Notes: generated by a model from the letters alone, not told the origin. 64,000 bases of DNA from Clostridiales bacterium (GCA_902362775.1 CABIXV010000001.1:214840-278839); one strand, 5' to 3'; shown: positions 39,828 through 48,289, numbered from the stretch's first letter. Program-made: numbers and translations.

Positions 39828-41549
39828 ATGTACCAGGCCCTATACCGAAAGTGGCGGCCCCGCACCTTTGAGGATGTGGTAGGCCAATCCCACATCACCG
39901 AGACTCTGCGCCAACAGGTGGCAGGTGGCAGGCTGTCCCACGCCTATCTGTTCACTGGCACCCGAGGCACCGGCAAGACAACCTGCGCCAAGATTCTGGC
40001 TCGGGCGGTCAACTGTGAAAACCCTCAGAACGGTGACCCCTGCAACCAGTGCCCCGCCTGCCTGGGCATTGAGAATGGCTCCATTTTGGATGTACTGGAG
40101 CTGGACGCCGCCTCCAACAACGGCGTAGACCAAGTCCGAGCCCTGCGGGATGAGGCGGTCTACACCCCTGCCGCCGTCAAAAAACGGGTCTACATCGTGG
40201 ACGAGGTCCATATGCTGTCCACCCCCGCTTTTAACGCCCTGCTGAAAATACTGGAGGAGCCGCCTCCCCACCTTCTGTTCATCCTGGCTACCACCGAGCT
40301 GCATAAGGTGCCCGCTACCATCAAAAGCCGGTGTCAGCAGTTCTCCTTCAAGCGGATCCTCCCCGGTCAAATTGCACAGCGTTTGGAATATGTGGCTGGG
40401 CAGGAGGGCATCGACCTGACCGCCGAGGGCGCCGCTCTGCTGGCCCGTCTGGCGGATGGTGGACTGCGGGATGCCCTATCCCTGCTGGACCAGTGCTCCG
40501 GCGGGGGGCAGAGGGTAGACGAGCAGACCATTCTGGACACGCTGGGTCTGGCGGGCAACCTGGAAACCGCTAAACTCATGGGCCATATTGCCGGGCGGGA
40601 CGCCGCCGCCGCCCTGGACACCCTAGGCCGTCTGTACGGCAACGGTAAGGATGTGGGCTCCGTGCTCGGTGAGTTGTCCTCCCTGGCCCGAGACCTGCTG
40701 CTGCGGAAGACGGCGCCCCAGGGAGGGACTTCCCTGCTGGCCGGAGGGTACGACGAGGCCACTATGCGCCAGCTAGGCGGGCAATTCTCCGCCGCCCGTT
40801 TGCTCCAGGCGCTGACTTTACTCCAATCCACCGCCGCGGAGCTGCCGCGGAGCAGCAACCGCCGGACCGACGCGGAGCTGTGCCTGATCCGCTTATGCGA
40901 TGAGAGTCTAGATGGCTCCGCCGCCGGACTGTCTGCCCGGGTGGCACGGCTGGAGGAGCTGCTGGCTGGCGGGGCGCCTGTTCCGGCCGCTCCCCCTCCA
41001 TCCACCCCTACCGCCCCCAGCGTTCCCGCCGGACCGGCGCCCTCTCCCGCGGAGGATCCGCCCCCCTGGGATGACCGCCCCCCGCTGCCAGAGGAGCCTC
41101 CGGAAGAACCGGAGCGCGTATTTGATGTTCCCGTGGAGGCTCCCGCCCCCGCGCCGGCGCCGGTGCCCGGCTCTGGCGGAGGGGATCGGTCTTTTTGGCC
41201 CGCCTTTGCGGCTGGGTTGAAGGGAAAGGTGTCACCCTCCGTCCTGCCCTATCTCCACAATCCGTCCAAGGTAACCGGCGTGTGGAAAAATGGGCAGTTG
41301 ACCCTGTGGACAGACAGTGAGTTCACCCGCTCCATGCTCAACAAGCCCGCTATTCTGGAGGGGCTGGCCCGCGCTGCGGGCGACGCTTTCGGCGGACAGC
41401 CCAGAGTGAGCATCGTCGCTGGCAGGCCCCCCGAGGAGGACCTGTCTCCCGCTCCCAGCCAGCCCTCCCCCCAGTCGAAGGGCTCCGGTGATGCTCTGGA
41501 CCAGCTGCTGGCCTTTGGGGAAAAGTTTGACAACATCATCATACAATAA
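39828..41549 (+). CDS. dnaX: DNA polymerase III subunits gamma and tau
   Basis: The 573-residue clamp-loader ATPase. Walker A GTRGTGKTT (44-52), the zinc-binding cysteines of the CNQCPACLG insert (C72, C75, C78), DEVHML Walker B, and the sensor-1 and arginine-finger blocks (LATTELHKVPATIKSRCQQF) fill the first 360 residues. A long Pro/Ala-rich linker (about 385-450) and a C-terminal tau-like domain follow. The tau-specific domain IV/V that binds DnaE/PolC and DnaB is probably included. The ATG at 39828 is preceded by GAGGTGAT. Confidence 0.96.
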   Translation: MYQALYRKWRPRTFEDVVGQSHITETLRQQVAGGRLSHAYLFTGTRGTGKTTCAKILARAVNCENPQNGDPCNQCPACLGIENGSILDVLELDAASNNGVDQVRALRDEAVYTPAAVKKRVYIVDEVHMLSTPAFNALLKILEEPPPHLLFILATTELHKVPATIKSRCQQFSFKRILPGQIAQRLEYVAGQEGIDLTAEGAALLARLADGGLRDALSLLDQCSGGGQRVDEQTILDTLGLAGNLETAKLMGHIAGRDAAAALDTLGRLYGNGKDVGSVLGELSSLARDLLLRKTAPQGGTSLLAGGYDEATMRQLGGQFSAARLLQALTLLQSTAAELPRSSNRRTDAELCLIRLCDESLDGSAAGLSARVARLEELLAGGAPVPAAPPPSTPTAPSVPAGPAPSPAEDPPPWDDRPPLPEEPPEEPERVFDVPVEAPAPAPAPVPGSGGGDRSFWPAFAAGLKGKVSPSVLPYLHNPSKVTGVWKNGQLTLWTDSEFTRSMLNKPAILEGLARAAGDAFGGQPRVSIVAGRPPEEDLSPAPSQPSPQSKGSGDALDQLLAFGEKFDNIIIQ

Positions 41550-41576
41550 GATTCAGGACAAAAAGGAGTGTTTGAT

Positions 41577-41924
41577 ATGGCAAAAGGTTTTGGCGGCCGC
41601 GGTATGCCCGGCATGGGCGGCGGCATGAACATGAATATGCTCAAGCAGGCCCAGAAGATGCAGCAGGACATGATGCGTTTGCAGCAGGAGCTGCAGGAGA
41701 AGGAGTACCAGGCCGCGGCCGGCGGCGGGGTGGTGTCCGCCACCGTCAATGGCAAGCATGAGCTGAAGGCTCTGGTCATCGACCCGGAGGCCGTGGACCC
41801 CGACGACGTGGAGATGCTCCAGGACATGATCGTGGCCGCCGTCAATGAGGCCATGCGGGCCGCTGACAGCGACGCCGCCTCCACTATGCAGTCCATCACC
41901 GGTGGACTGGGTCTTCCTTTCTGA
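41577..41924 (+). CDS. ebfC: YbaB/EbfC nucleoid-associated protein
   Basis: A 115-residue DNA-binding protein of the YbaB/EbfC family, a dimer that coats DNA. The MNMNMLKQAQKMQQDMMRLQ helix and the VSATVNGKHELKALVIDPEAVDPDDVEMLQDMI core are typical. A Gly/Met-rich N-terminus (GGRGMPGMGGGMN) precedes the first helix. AAAGGAG lies eight bases before the ATG at 41577, 27 bases after dnaX. In most Firmicutes recR follows directly; here a terminator follows instead. Confidence 0.95.
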   Translation: MAKGFGGRGMPGMGGGMNMNMLKQAQKMQQDMMRLQQELQEKEYQAAAGGGVVSATVNGKHELKALVIDPEAVDPDDVEMLQDMIVAAVNEAMRAADSDAASTMQSITGGLGLPF

Positions 41925-41937
41925 TTTTTAACCCTTC

Positions 41938-41970
41938 AAGCCGCCCAAACCGGGCGGCTTTTTATTTATT
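41938..41970 (+). terminator. Terminator of dnaX-ebfC
   Basis: A 9-bp stem (AAGCCGCCC with GGGCGGCTT) and TTTTATTTATTTTT lie 14 bases after the ebfC stop. Confidence 0.9.
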
Positions 41971-42007
41971 TTTACAGTTTTATTTGAAAATTATTTGATT
42001 TTATAGT

Positions 42008-42457
42008 ATGTTTTTACCATGCTATAAATATCAATCTCATACAAGTCCATGTTTTATCGAAGGGGGGCTCATTATAAAACGCAGGTATAAGCAAGAGATC
42101 CCAGCCACCCTGATTTTAATTACTTGGGGAATCGAGTCCTCTCTCTGGATCCTCTACTCTTCTTTCCCACAAGTTATCTCAAGACTGTTTTTCCCCATCT
42201 GTTTCCCCATATATAGTTTTGCCCGTATGTCCTTTTATGACCAGATCCGCTATGAAGAGGAGGGGGAGGCGCGGTTTTGCGTTCAGGCCGCCATGTGGTT
42301 CGGCGTATTCGCCTGCCTGACCGTTCTGTCCTCTCTCATCACTGGTGGGCTGTATCTCTGGAAGGGCTGGTATCCCTGGCTCCTCCTTCCCCTTGCCCGG
42401 CTCCCCCTGGTGTATCTGACTTACCGCATCTGGATTCGGCCAAAGGAACAGAGTTGA
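42008..42457 (+). CDS. Small membrane protein of unknown function, start uncertain
   Basis: A 149-codon frame encoding a protein with about three hydrophobic segments (PATLILITWGIESSLWILYS; PQVISRLFFPICFPIYSF; WFGVFACLTVLSSLITGGLYLW plus a last helix) and the charged cytoplasmic-type loop DQIRYEEEGEA. I do not recognise a family. The only ATG (42008) has no RBS. A strong site (GAAGGGGGG, about 42060) stands before CTC ATT ATA AAA with no normal start codon, so the gene either uses ATT/ATA or has lost its ATG. The C-terminal part reads as a genuine protein. It ends before a good terminator. Confidence 0.5.
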   Translation: MFLPCYKYQSHTSPCFIEGGLIIKRRYKQEIPATLILITWGIESSLWILYSSFPQVISRLFFPICFPIYSFARMSFYDQIRYEEEGEARFCVQAAMWFGVFACLTVLSSLITGGLYLWKGWYPWLLLPLARLPLVYLTYRIWIRPKEQS

Positions 42458-42468
42458 CTATTACAAAT

Positions 42469-42499
42469 GCAGGACCGGGCTTTCGGTCCTGCTTTTTTT
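42469..42499 (+). terminator. Terminator after the small membrane protein
   Basis: GCAGGACC paired with GGTCCTGC (8-base loop) followed by seven T residues. Confidence 0.88.
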
Positions 42500-42620
42500 C
42501 TTGCCATAGAGCTGAAATCAGTATAAAATGAAAGAAAAAGAGAACAGTGACCCCTCCCCTCTCTGTCCGGCGTGGCGGCGCCGGGGCGGGAGCTTTCACT
42601 GTCTGGAAAGAAGTGAGGAA

Positions 42621-43994
42621 ATGCCCCTGTTTCATCAGCACCAGCTCCATGAACCGCCTGACCAGCGGACCAAGATGCTGGAAACCCCCGTCCCTTCTCT
42701 GATCGTCACACTGGCCATCCCCACCATCATCAGCATGATGGTCACCTCCATCTACAACATGGCCGATACCTATTTCGTGTCCCAGTTGAGCACCAGCGCC
42801 TCCGGCGCGGTAGGTATCGTCTTTTCCATCATGTCCATCATCCAGGCCGTTGGCTTCACGGTGGGCATGGGTTCCGGCTCCATTGCCGCCCGTCTGATGG
42901 GCCAGGGGAAGCACCGTGACGCGGACGCCTACGCCTCCAGCGCCGTCCTCATGGCCCTGGTCCTCGGGCTGCTGCTGGCCGCCCTCGGCCTGGGTAACCT
43001 GGGCAGCCTGATTTGGGCTCTGGGCAGTACGGAGACCATCTACCCCTATGCCATGGACTACGCCCGCTATATTCTGATGGGCTGCCCAGTGATGGTCCTG
43101 TCCTTTACCCTGAACAACCTGCTCCGCTGGCAGGGGAAGGCCAGTCTGGCCGTCTTTGGCCTGGGCACTGGTGGCGTGCTCAACATGGTCCTGGACCCCG
43201 TCTTCATCTTTATCTTTGACCTGGGCATCGCCGGGGCGGCCATCGCTACCCTGCTGAGTCAGTGTGTCAGTCTGTGCATTCTCGCCTCCTTCTTCCTGTT
43301 GAAGAAAAGTGATTTAAGAGTCAGCCCCTCTTGTATCTCCCGCTCCCCCAAGCTCTATCTGTCCATTCTGAAGCAGGGAATGCCCTCCTTCTTCCGCCAG
43401 GGCATCCTGTCCCTGTCCACTATGGCACTGAACTTCAACGCCAAGATATACGGCGACGCGGCGGTGGCCGCTCTGGCCATCGTTACCAAGGTGTTCACCT
43501 TCATCCAGTCCATCGTCATCGGCTTCGGCCAGGGCTTCCAGCCAGTGTTAGGCTATAATTACGGGGCCGGACGGCTGGACCGGGTCAAGGAGGCGGTGAA
43601 GTTCTCCGTCAAGACCTGCACCATCATCTTGACAGTATGCGCAGTGGTAGGCTTTGCCTTCGCCCCCCAAATCGTCACCCTGTTCCGGGACGACCTTATG
43701 GTCATCGACATCGGCACCCGGGCCTTCCGCTACCAGTGCTTTACCCTCCCACTGGGGGCGGTGCTCACCTTCGCCAATATGTTCTTCCAGTCCCTGGGCA
43801 AGTCTGTCCGGGCCACCATCCTGGCCGTCTGCCGCCAGGGCGTGTTCATCCCTCTGGTCTACCTCCTGTCCTGGCAGTTGGGTCTCACCGGTCTGGAGCT
43901 CACCCAGGCCGTCTCCGACCTGGCAGCCTTCCTCATTTCCGGCACCATCATGGTACACTATTTTCTGAGAGAATTTGGGAAGGAACGGGTATGA
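42621..43994 (+). CDS. MATE-family efflux transporter
   Basis: A 457-residue exporter of the MATE family, second in this window. The two halves are visible (YNMADTYFVSQLSTSASGAVG; KIYGDAAVAALAIVTKVFTF; LGYNYGAGRLDRVKEAV), with 12 hydrophobic helices. It is nearer to the MepA-like multidrug branch. The frame is open to 42528, but GTGAGGAA just before the ATG at 42621 marks the probable start. A short hydrophilic N-terminus (about 25 residues) precedes helix 1. The gene is transcribed alone. Confidence 0.92.
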   Translation: MPLFHQHQLHEPPDQRTKMLETPVPSLIVTLAIPTIISMMVTSIYNMADTYFVSQLSTSASGAVGIVFSIMSIIQAVGFTVGMGSGSIAARLMGQGKHRDADAYASSAVLMALVLGLLLAALGLGNLGSLIWALGSTETIYPYAMDYARYILMGCPVMVLSFTLNNLLRWQGKASLAVFGLGTGGVLNMVLDPVFIFIFDLGIAGAAIATLLSQCVSLCILASFFLLKKSDLRVSPSCISRSPKLYLSILKQGMPSFFRQGILSLSTMALNFNAKIYGDAAVAALAIVTKVFTFIQSIVIGFGQGFQPVLGYNYGAGRLDRVKEAVKFSVKTCTIILTVCAVVGFAFAPQIVTLFRDDLMVIDIGTRAFRYQCFTLPLGAVLTFANMFFQSLGKSVRATILAVCRQGVFIPLVYLLSWQLGLTGLELTQAVSDLAAFLISGTIMVHYFLREFGKERV

Positions 43995-44001
43995 CATACA
44001 A

Positions 44002-44044
44002 ATATAACGGCCTGACGAATACCGTCAGGCCGTTATATTTTCTC
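44002..44044. terminator. Perfect bidirectional terminator
   Basis: A 17-bp perfect stem (44002-44018 with 44024-44040) lies between the plus-strand MATE gene and the minus-strand GluQRS gene. The last codons and stop of GluQRS (44033) are inside it. Confidence 0.9.
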
Positions 44045-44947
44045 TCCTATGGACAGCGTGAGGTCCTTTCGGGGGAGTTTGTCCCAGCGGAATAGAGGGA
44101 GCAGCTCCTCCGGCGCAACCTCCTCCTCCCGGTCCAGCAGCCCGGCGGCATGGGCCAGCGTTCCCACGATCTGTGGGGCAGTAAACCGACTCTGGAGCTG
44201 CCCCAGCTCCTGGTCCCGGTCCCTCTTTGCCAGCCGCCTGCCATCCGGGGCCAGCAACAGGGGGACATGGCCGTACTGGGGATGGGGCAGGTTCAGCCGC
44301 TCCTGGAGCCAGATCTGCCGGGGGGTGGAGGAGAGCAGGTCGCTCCCCCGCACCACCTGGGTCACCCCCATCTCGGCGTCATCCACCACCACCGCCAGCT
44401 GATAGGCGTACACCCCATCGGACCGGCGGAGAATAAAGTCTCCGCAGTCCATTTTTAAATCCTCTTCGTATTTTCCGCATAACATATCACAAAAAGAAAT
44501 GGATTTTTCCCCCACTGCCGCCCGCCAGGCAGGGCGGCGTGTCTTTTCCAGCTTCTCCCGCTCCGGAGCCGTCAAGCTCCTGCACCGTCCGTCATACACA
44601 GTTATTCCGTCCGAGCGGTGGGGGGCAGAGGAAGCCAGACGCTCTGCACGTGTACAGTAGCAGGGATAGACCAGCCCCTGCCTCTCCAGCTCCCGGAAGG
44701 CGGCGGCGTAGGCCTCTGTCCGCCGGGACTGATAGACCGGCTCCCCGTCCCAGTCCAGCCCCAGCCACTCCAGATCCCGCATCACCTGGTCGCAATACTC
44801 CTGCCGGCACCGGTCCGGATCCAGATCCTCCAGCCGCAGGACGATGGAACCTCCCGCGCTCCGGGCGGCCAGCCAGGCCAGCAGGCAGGACCACAGGTTG
44901 CCCAGGTGCATCCGTCCGCTGGGGCTGGGGGCAAAGCGGCCGATCAT
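44033..44947 (-). CDS. gluQ: Glutamyl-Q tRNA(Asp) synthetase
   Basis: A 304-residue truncated class I glutamyl-tRNA synthetase paralogue that loads Glu onto the queuosine of tRNA-Asp. The HIGH-like motif is PSGRMHLGNL (about 8-17), the KMSKS-like motif is RRLAKRD (about 235), and the zinc ligands CYC...Y...C (YPCYCTRAE; YDGRC) are present. The anticodon-binding domain of GluRS is absent, as in the family (about 300 residues). GGAGGGG precedes the ATG at 44947, one base after the upstream stop, so it is translationally linked to the zinc-ribbon gene. Confidence 0.9.
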   Translation of the reverse strand: MIGRFAPSPSGRMHLGNLWSCLLAWLAARSAGGSIVLRLEDLDPDRCRQEYCDQVMRDLEWLGLDWDGEPVYQSRRTEAYAAAFRELERQGLVYPCYCTRAERLASSAPHRSDGITVYDGRCRSLTAPEREKLEKTRRPAWRAAVGEKSISFCDMLCGKYEEDLKMDCGDFILRRSDGVYAYQLAVVVDDAEMGVTQVVRGSDLLSSTPRQIWLQERLNLPHPQYGHVPLLLAPDGRRLAKRDRDQELGQLQSRFTAPQIVGTLAHAAGLLDREEEVAPEELLPLFRWDKLPRKDLTLSIGEKI

Positions 44948-44948
44948 G

Positions 44949-45167
44949 TTACCCCTCCGTTCCATATTCAGCAACTACCCGCTTACATCCGGCACAGTGC
45001 CACGCCGGCGCCCTAGGCGTGCTCCAGAAGTGCTTGGTCAGTTTGACCTCTCCCTCCCTCAGAGCCATGACCACCCCTTCCGCAATTTCAGGGGAAAAGA
45101 TAATACTCCGGCTACTCTGCAGAAAGCCTTGCTTCATCTCCTGATTACACCATGGGCACAGCATCAT
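44949..45167 (-). CDS. Small zinc-ribbon protein
   Basis: A 72-residue protein with CPWCNQEM at the N-terminus and CAGCKRVV near the C-terminus, forming a treble-clef or zinc-ribbon site; the middle carries SSRSIIFSPE and KLTKHFW. It resembles the PF20097/DUF6487-type zinc-ribbon family of unknown role. Its ATG overlaps the stop of the zincin gene by four bases and its stop abuts GluQRS, so the three are translationally coupled. Confidence 0.78.
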   Translation of the reverse strand: MMLCPWCNQEMKQGFLQSSRSIIFSPEIAEGVVMALREGEVKLTKHFWSTPRAPAWHCAGCKRVVAEYGTEG

Positions 45168-45547
45168 TTTTTCTCCTCTCCATACTCCTCCAGCGCCTGC
45201 CTTAAAAACTCCGCGTCCTTGTCGTCCAGGGCGTGGAGGCCGGCAGTTTCCTCCAGATGGTGGGTGAATTCGTGGGCCACGGTGGCAAAGATCTCGTCCT
45301 TCCAGCCCTCCTCGTCCTCCTCCGGCAGCAGGGCGGCAAAGGAGCCGTAATACAGGACGATATACCGCCCCAGCATATCGTGGACATACTCTCCCATAAT
45401 GTACATCTCGCCGGGGGGGAAGTCCGGATCAGGCAGGGCTTCCTCCTCCAGCTGGATGCCCCCGTCCAGGTCCAGAAAGAAGGCGTCGGGGAACCCGCCG
45501 GCGATCTCCTCCAGCCAGTCGCCCATCTGTTCATAGGTGGGTACCAT
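45164..45547 (-). CDS. Metallopeptidase-like protein (zincin, PF06262 type)
   Basis: A 127-residue small protein with HEFTHHLEE near residue 92, the HExxH zinc motif followed by a further His, in the family of minimal zincins (PF06262-like). The upstream GRYIVLYYGSFAAL strand and the short length fit. Substrate unknown; activity in the cytoplasm is assumed because there is no signal peptide. AAGGAGAGGATC precedes the ATG, 13 bases after the U32 peptidase. Confidence 0.82.
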   Translation of the reverse strand: MVPTYEQMGDWLEEIAGGFPDAFFLDLDGGIQLEEEALPDPDFPPGEMYIMGEYVHDMLGRYIVLYYGSFAALLPEEDEEGWKDEIFATVAHEFTHHLEETAGLHALDDKDAEFLRQALEEYGEEKK

Positions 45548-45560
45548 GATCCTCTCCTCC

Positions 45561-46781
45561 TTACTGGGGACTCAGGTCCGCTTTTCGGCGGAGCAGGGAG
45601 AGGGGTGGCACCTGACAGGGCAGCTTCATGCGGAAGGTCATCTGAGGGTGGCGGACCTCCTCCAGTGGAAGGCCATCCCCATCCCAGAGGCCCTCCACCC
45701 ACAAAGCCTGGGGCCGGACATTGGGCCCCACCAGCTCCAGACTGTCGCCCACTCGGAATTTATTGTTCAGGGTCAAAAGGGCATTTCCCTCCCCGTCACA
45801 GGACTGCACCTTGGCCACGATCTGCCAGTCCCGGACATATCGGGAATTCTCGGTATACTGCCCCGGCTGTCCGTAGAAAAAGCCGGTGGAGTAGTGGCGG
45901 TGGCTAATGTGCTCCACCTCGTCCCGCCACACCGGGTCCAGCGGCTCTCCCGCCGCCGCCGCGTCGATGGCGTGGCGGTAGGCTCCGGTGACGATGGCCG
46001 CGTAGTAGGCGGACTTTGCCCTCCCCTCCAGCTTTAGAGAGTCCACCCCCGCCTCCATCAAGTCGGCCACATGGTCGATCATGCACATATCCTTGGAGTT
46101 CATGATATAGGTCTGTCCATTCTCCTCATAGACAGGGAAGTACTCTCCCGGCCGCTTCTCCTCCATCAGAGCGTACTGATACCGGCAGGGCTGGGCGCAC
46201 TCCCCCCGATTGGAGTCCCGCCCGGTCATGTAGTTAGACAGCAGGCACCGGCCGGAATAGCTGACGCACATGGCCCCGTGGGCAAAGACTTCGATCTCCA
46301 GCTCCTTTGGAGTCTTGGCCCTGATCTCCTGAATCTCCTCCAGGGACAGCTCCCTGGCTAGAATCACCCGACTAGCCCCCAGGTCGTGCCAGGCCTGGGC
46401 GGACTGGTAATTGACGATGCTGGCCTGAGTGGAGATATGACACTGGACCTTGGGGGCGTGTCTCCTGGCCAGGGCCAGGGTGCCCACATCTGCCAGAATG
46501 ATGGCGTCCACGCCCACCTCATTGAGATATTCCAGCCACTCCGGCAGCCGGGCTACTTCTTGGTTGCGCGGCATGGTGTTGCAGGTCACATGGACTCTGA
46601 CCCTATGGGAGCGGCATAGGTCCACGGCCTGTTTCAGCTCTGTCCGGGAGAAATTTCCGGCAAAAGACCGCATTCCGAAGTCGGTTCCGGCCAGATAGAC
46701 AGCGTCCGCCCCATAGGCCACCGCCATCTCCAGTCTCTCCATGTCCCCCGCCGGGGCCAGCAGCTCGATCTTGTTTCTCAT
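45561..46781 (-). CDS. U32-family peptidase-like protein (tRNA hydroxylation type)
   Basis: A 406-residue protein of family U32 (MRNKIELLAPAGDMERLEMAVAYGADAVYLAG is the usual start). Key blocks are FAHGAMCVSYSGRCLLSNYMTGRDSNRGECAQPCRYQY with the clustered cysteines of the iron-sulfur site, and the SLKLEGRAKS block. Members such as TrhP/YrrO install 5-hydroxyuridine on tRNA with prephenate as oxygen donor, so this is more likely an RNA-modification enzyme than a protease. GAAGGAGA precedes the ATG. It heads a four-gene operon ending in gluQ, another tRNA-modifying enzyme. Confidence 0.9.
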   Translation of the reverse strand: MRNKIELLAPAGDMERLEMAVAYGADAVYLAGTDFGMRSFAGNFSRTELKQAVDLCRSHRVRVHVTCNTMPRNQEVARLPEWLEYLNEVGVDAIILADVGTLALARRHAPKVQCHISTQASIVNYQSAQAWHDLGASRVILARELSLEEIQEIRAKTPKELEIEVFAHGAMCVSYSGRCLLSNYMTGRDSNRGECAQPCRYQYALMEEKRPGEYFPVYEENGQTYIMNSKDMCMIDHVADLMEAGVDSLKLEGRAKSAYYAAIVTGAYRHAIDAAAAGEPLDPVWRDEVEHISHRHYSTGFFYGQPGQYTENSRYVRDWQIVAKVQSCDGEGNALLTLNNKFRVGDSLELVGPNVRPQALWVEGLWDGDGLPLEEVRHPQMTFRMKLPCQVPPLSLLRRKADLSPQ

Positions 46782-46800
46782 GTTTATCTATCTCCTTCAG

Positions 46801-46832
46801 AAAGGGGCAAGGGCGCCGGCCCTTGCCCCTTT
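46801..46832 (-). terminator. Terminator between mltG and the U32 operon
   Basis: A 14-bp perfect stem (AAAGGGGCAAGGGC with GCCCTTGCCCCTTT) and a 4-base loop follow the mltG stop. The T tract on the minus strand is short (TTTCTG), so some read-through into the U32 operon is possible. Confidence 0.75.
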
Positions 46833-46837
46833 GGGAA

Positions 46838-47953
46838 TCACTTGTATCGCTCCTGGGAATTGAGGAAGCTCTGGAGCTGATTATAGGTATTGAAGAAATG
46901 GTGGAGATTGTCGTCGCCCAGAGCGTAATAGAAGTAGCTGGTATCCGCTGGCTCCAGGGCAGCCATGATGGCCTCCATGCCAGGATTGGCGATGGGCGCC
47001 GGGGGCAGGCCCTTATACATATAAGTGTTATAGGGGGAATCGATGGCCTTGTCCGCCTCCGTCGGCACCTTTCCGCCGTTGATATAGGCCAGGGTAGCGT
47101 CGATCTGGAGCAGGCCCACAGTTTCACCCTCAGGATGCTCCAGGCGGTTATAAATGACGGAGGCAATCTCCTCCCGGTCAGATCCGTCCGTTTCCCGCTC
47201 GATCATGGAGGCGATAGTCAGGATTTCCCGCAGGGAATAGCCTGTTTCCTCCACTTGGGCCCGTATATCATCGGTGACCATGGAGTCAAAGTAGACCAAC
47301 AGCTTATTGATGGCATACACCGGATCGTGGGGGGTATAGAACTCATAGGTGGACGGCATGAGGTAGCCTTCCAGCCGGTGGTAATCCCCCAGCGGGATAT
47401 CCTGGAGGAAGGAGAAGGCGTAGTCGTGGTTGGCGGCGGCTTCCTGAAGCTCCTCCACCGTGGCCACCCCCTTCTCTTCCAGCAGGGCGAAGATCTGGTC
47501 CAGGGTATAGCCCTCTGGGATGACCACATCCACCACCGACCGGGTGGCGGAGTTGGCACTCATGCCGGCCAGCAGAGCCCGGTAATCCATATCCGTGTTC
47601 AGGGTATAGGTACCCATCGTCACATCGTCCTTGCCCCCTGTGAAGGCGGCAAAGAGCTTGAAGAGCCACTTATACTCGATCAGCCCCTCATCCTCCAGCC
47701 GGTTCACGATGCTGTTGAAGCTGTCCTCCGAGGAGATGGTAATGGTCACTTCCTTCTCATCCTTATTCAGGGCCAGCACATCGTTTGCGGCGATCCAAAG
47801 CAGGCAGGCCAGCAGGATGGACACTCCGATGACTCCTACCACATAGAGCACGGCGAAGCCGGCGGTCCGGCCGGTCGAGCCGCGGCGGGGACGGCGGGCG
47901 GCGGTGCGCTCCTCCCGCCCGCTTCTTCGTTCACTTCTTCGTTCCTGGGGCAT
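46838..47953 (-). CDS. mltG: Endolytic murein transglycosylase
   Basis: A 371-residue membrane-anchored lytic transglycosylase of the YceG/MltG family that cuts nascent peptidoglycan strands. A basic N-terminus (about 1-28) precedes one transmembrane helix (about 29-55). The LysM-like and catalytic regions follow, with the catalytic glutamate in ASMIERE and the signature DSPYNTYMYKGLPPAPIANPG. Length and order are standard. AGGAG precedes the ATG. It is divergent from the Cys-rich gene at 48078. Confidence 0.94.
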   Translation of the reverse strand: MPQERRSERRSGREERTAARRPRRGSTGRTAGFAVLYVVGVIGVSILLACLLWIAANDVLALNKDEKEVTITISSEDSFNSIVNRLEDEGLIEYKWLFKLFAAFTGGKDDVTMGTYTLNTDMDYRALLAGMSANSATRSVVDVVIPEGYTLDQIFALLEEKGVATVEELQEAAANHDYAFSFLQDIPLGDYHRLEGYLMPSTYEFYTPHDPVYAINKLLVYFDSMVTDDIRAQVEETGYSLREILTIASMIERETDGSDREEIASVIYNRLEHPEGETVGLLQIDATLAYINGGKVPTEADKAIDSPYNTYMYKGLPPAPIANPGMEAIMAALEPADTSYFYYALGDDNLHHFFNTYNQLQSFLNSQERYK

Positions 47954-47991
47954 TCAGGTCAGCTCCTAATAAAATTTTTCCGGGTCCTTGT

Positions 47992-48020
47992 CACCAGGGA
48001 CAAGGGACCTCCATAGAATA
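47992..48020 (+). promoter_or_regulatory. Possible sigma-K-like promoter
   Basis: CACC (47992-47995), 16 bases, CATAGAATA (48012-48020). This fits the mother-cell sigma-K pattern mACm-N16-CATAnnnTA and no housekeeping promoter is apparent. It lies 57 bases before a Cys-rich miniprotein gene. Short consensus, so chance agreement is possible. Confidence 0.4.
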
Positions 48021-48077
48021 GTACAGAACGCACGGGACACACCGTCCCGGCGGGATTTTAGAGAGGTGTGAAAACAT

Positions 48078-48248
48078 ATGTGTTGTGGAAACAACGGCTG
48101 GGGCGGCAACGGCTGCCTGTGGATCATCCTGCTCATCATCATCCTGTTCGCCTGCGGCGGCTGGGGCGGCAACGGCTGCGGCTGCAACAACAGTTGCGGC
48201 TGTGGCTGCGACAACGGCTGCGGCAACGACAACTGCGGCTGCTGCTGA
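48078..48248 (+). CDS. 56-residue Cys/Gly-rich miniprotein with a membrane helix
   Basis: A tiny protein with 13 cysteines. It begins MCCGNNGWGGNGC, has one hydrophobic helix (LWIILLIIILFA, about 14-25), then CGGWGGNGCGCNNSCGCGC and a similar tail ending NCGCC. It recalls the small YjcZ-like/high-Cys sporulation and coat proteins of Firmicutes, or a metal-binding peptide, but I cannot assign a family. GAGAGGTG precedes the ATG; a small leader hairpin (CGGGAC/GTCCCG) and a terminator frame it. The frame is real because stop, RBS and terminator all agree. Confidence 0.75.
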   Translation: MCCGNNGWGGNGCLWIILLIIILFACGGWGGNGCGCNNSCGCGCDNGCGNDNCGCC

Positions 48249-48259
48249 GTGGACCGGCA

Positions 48260-48289
48260 AAAGGGCGGGGGATCAACCCCCGCTTTTTG
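48260..48289 (+). terminator. Terminator of the Cys-rich miniprotein
   Basis: GCGGGGG paired with CCCCCGC and a 5-base loop, followed by TTTTT. It overlaps the last six codons of the convergent formyl-THF ligase gene. Confidence 0.85.
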
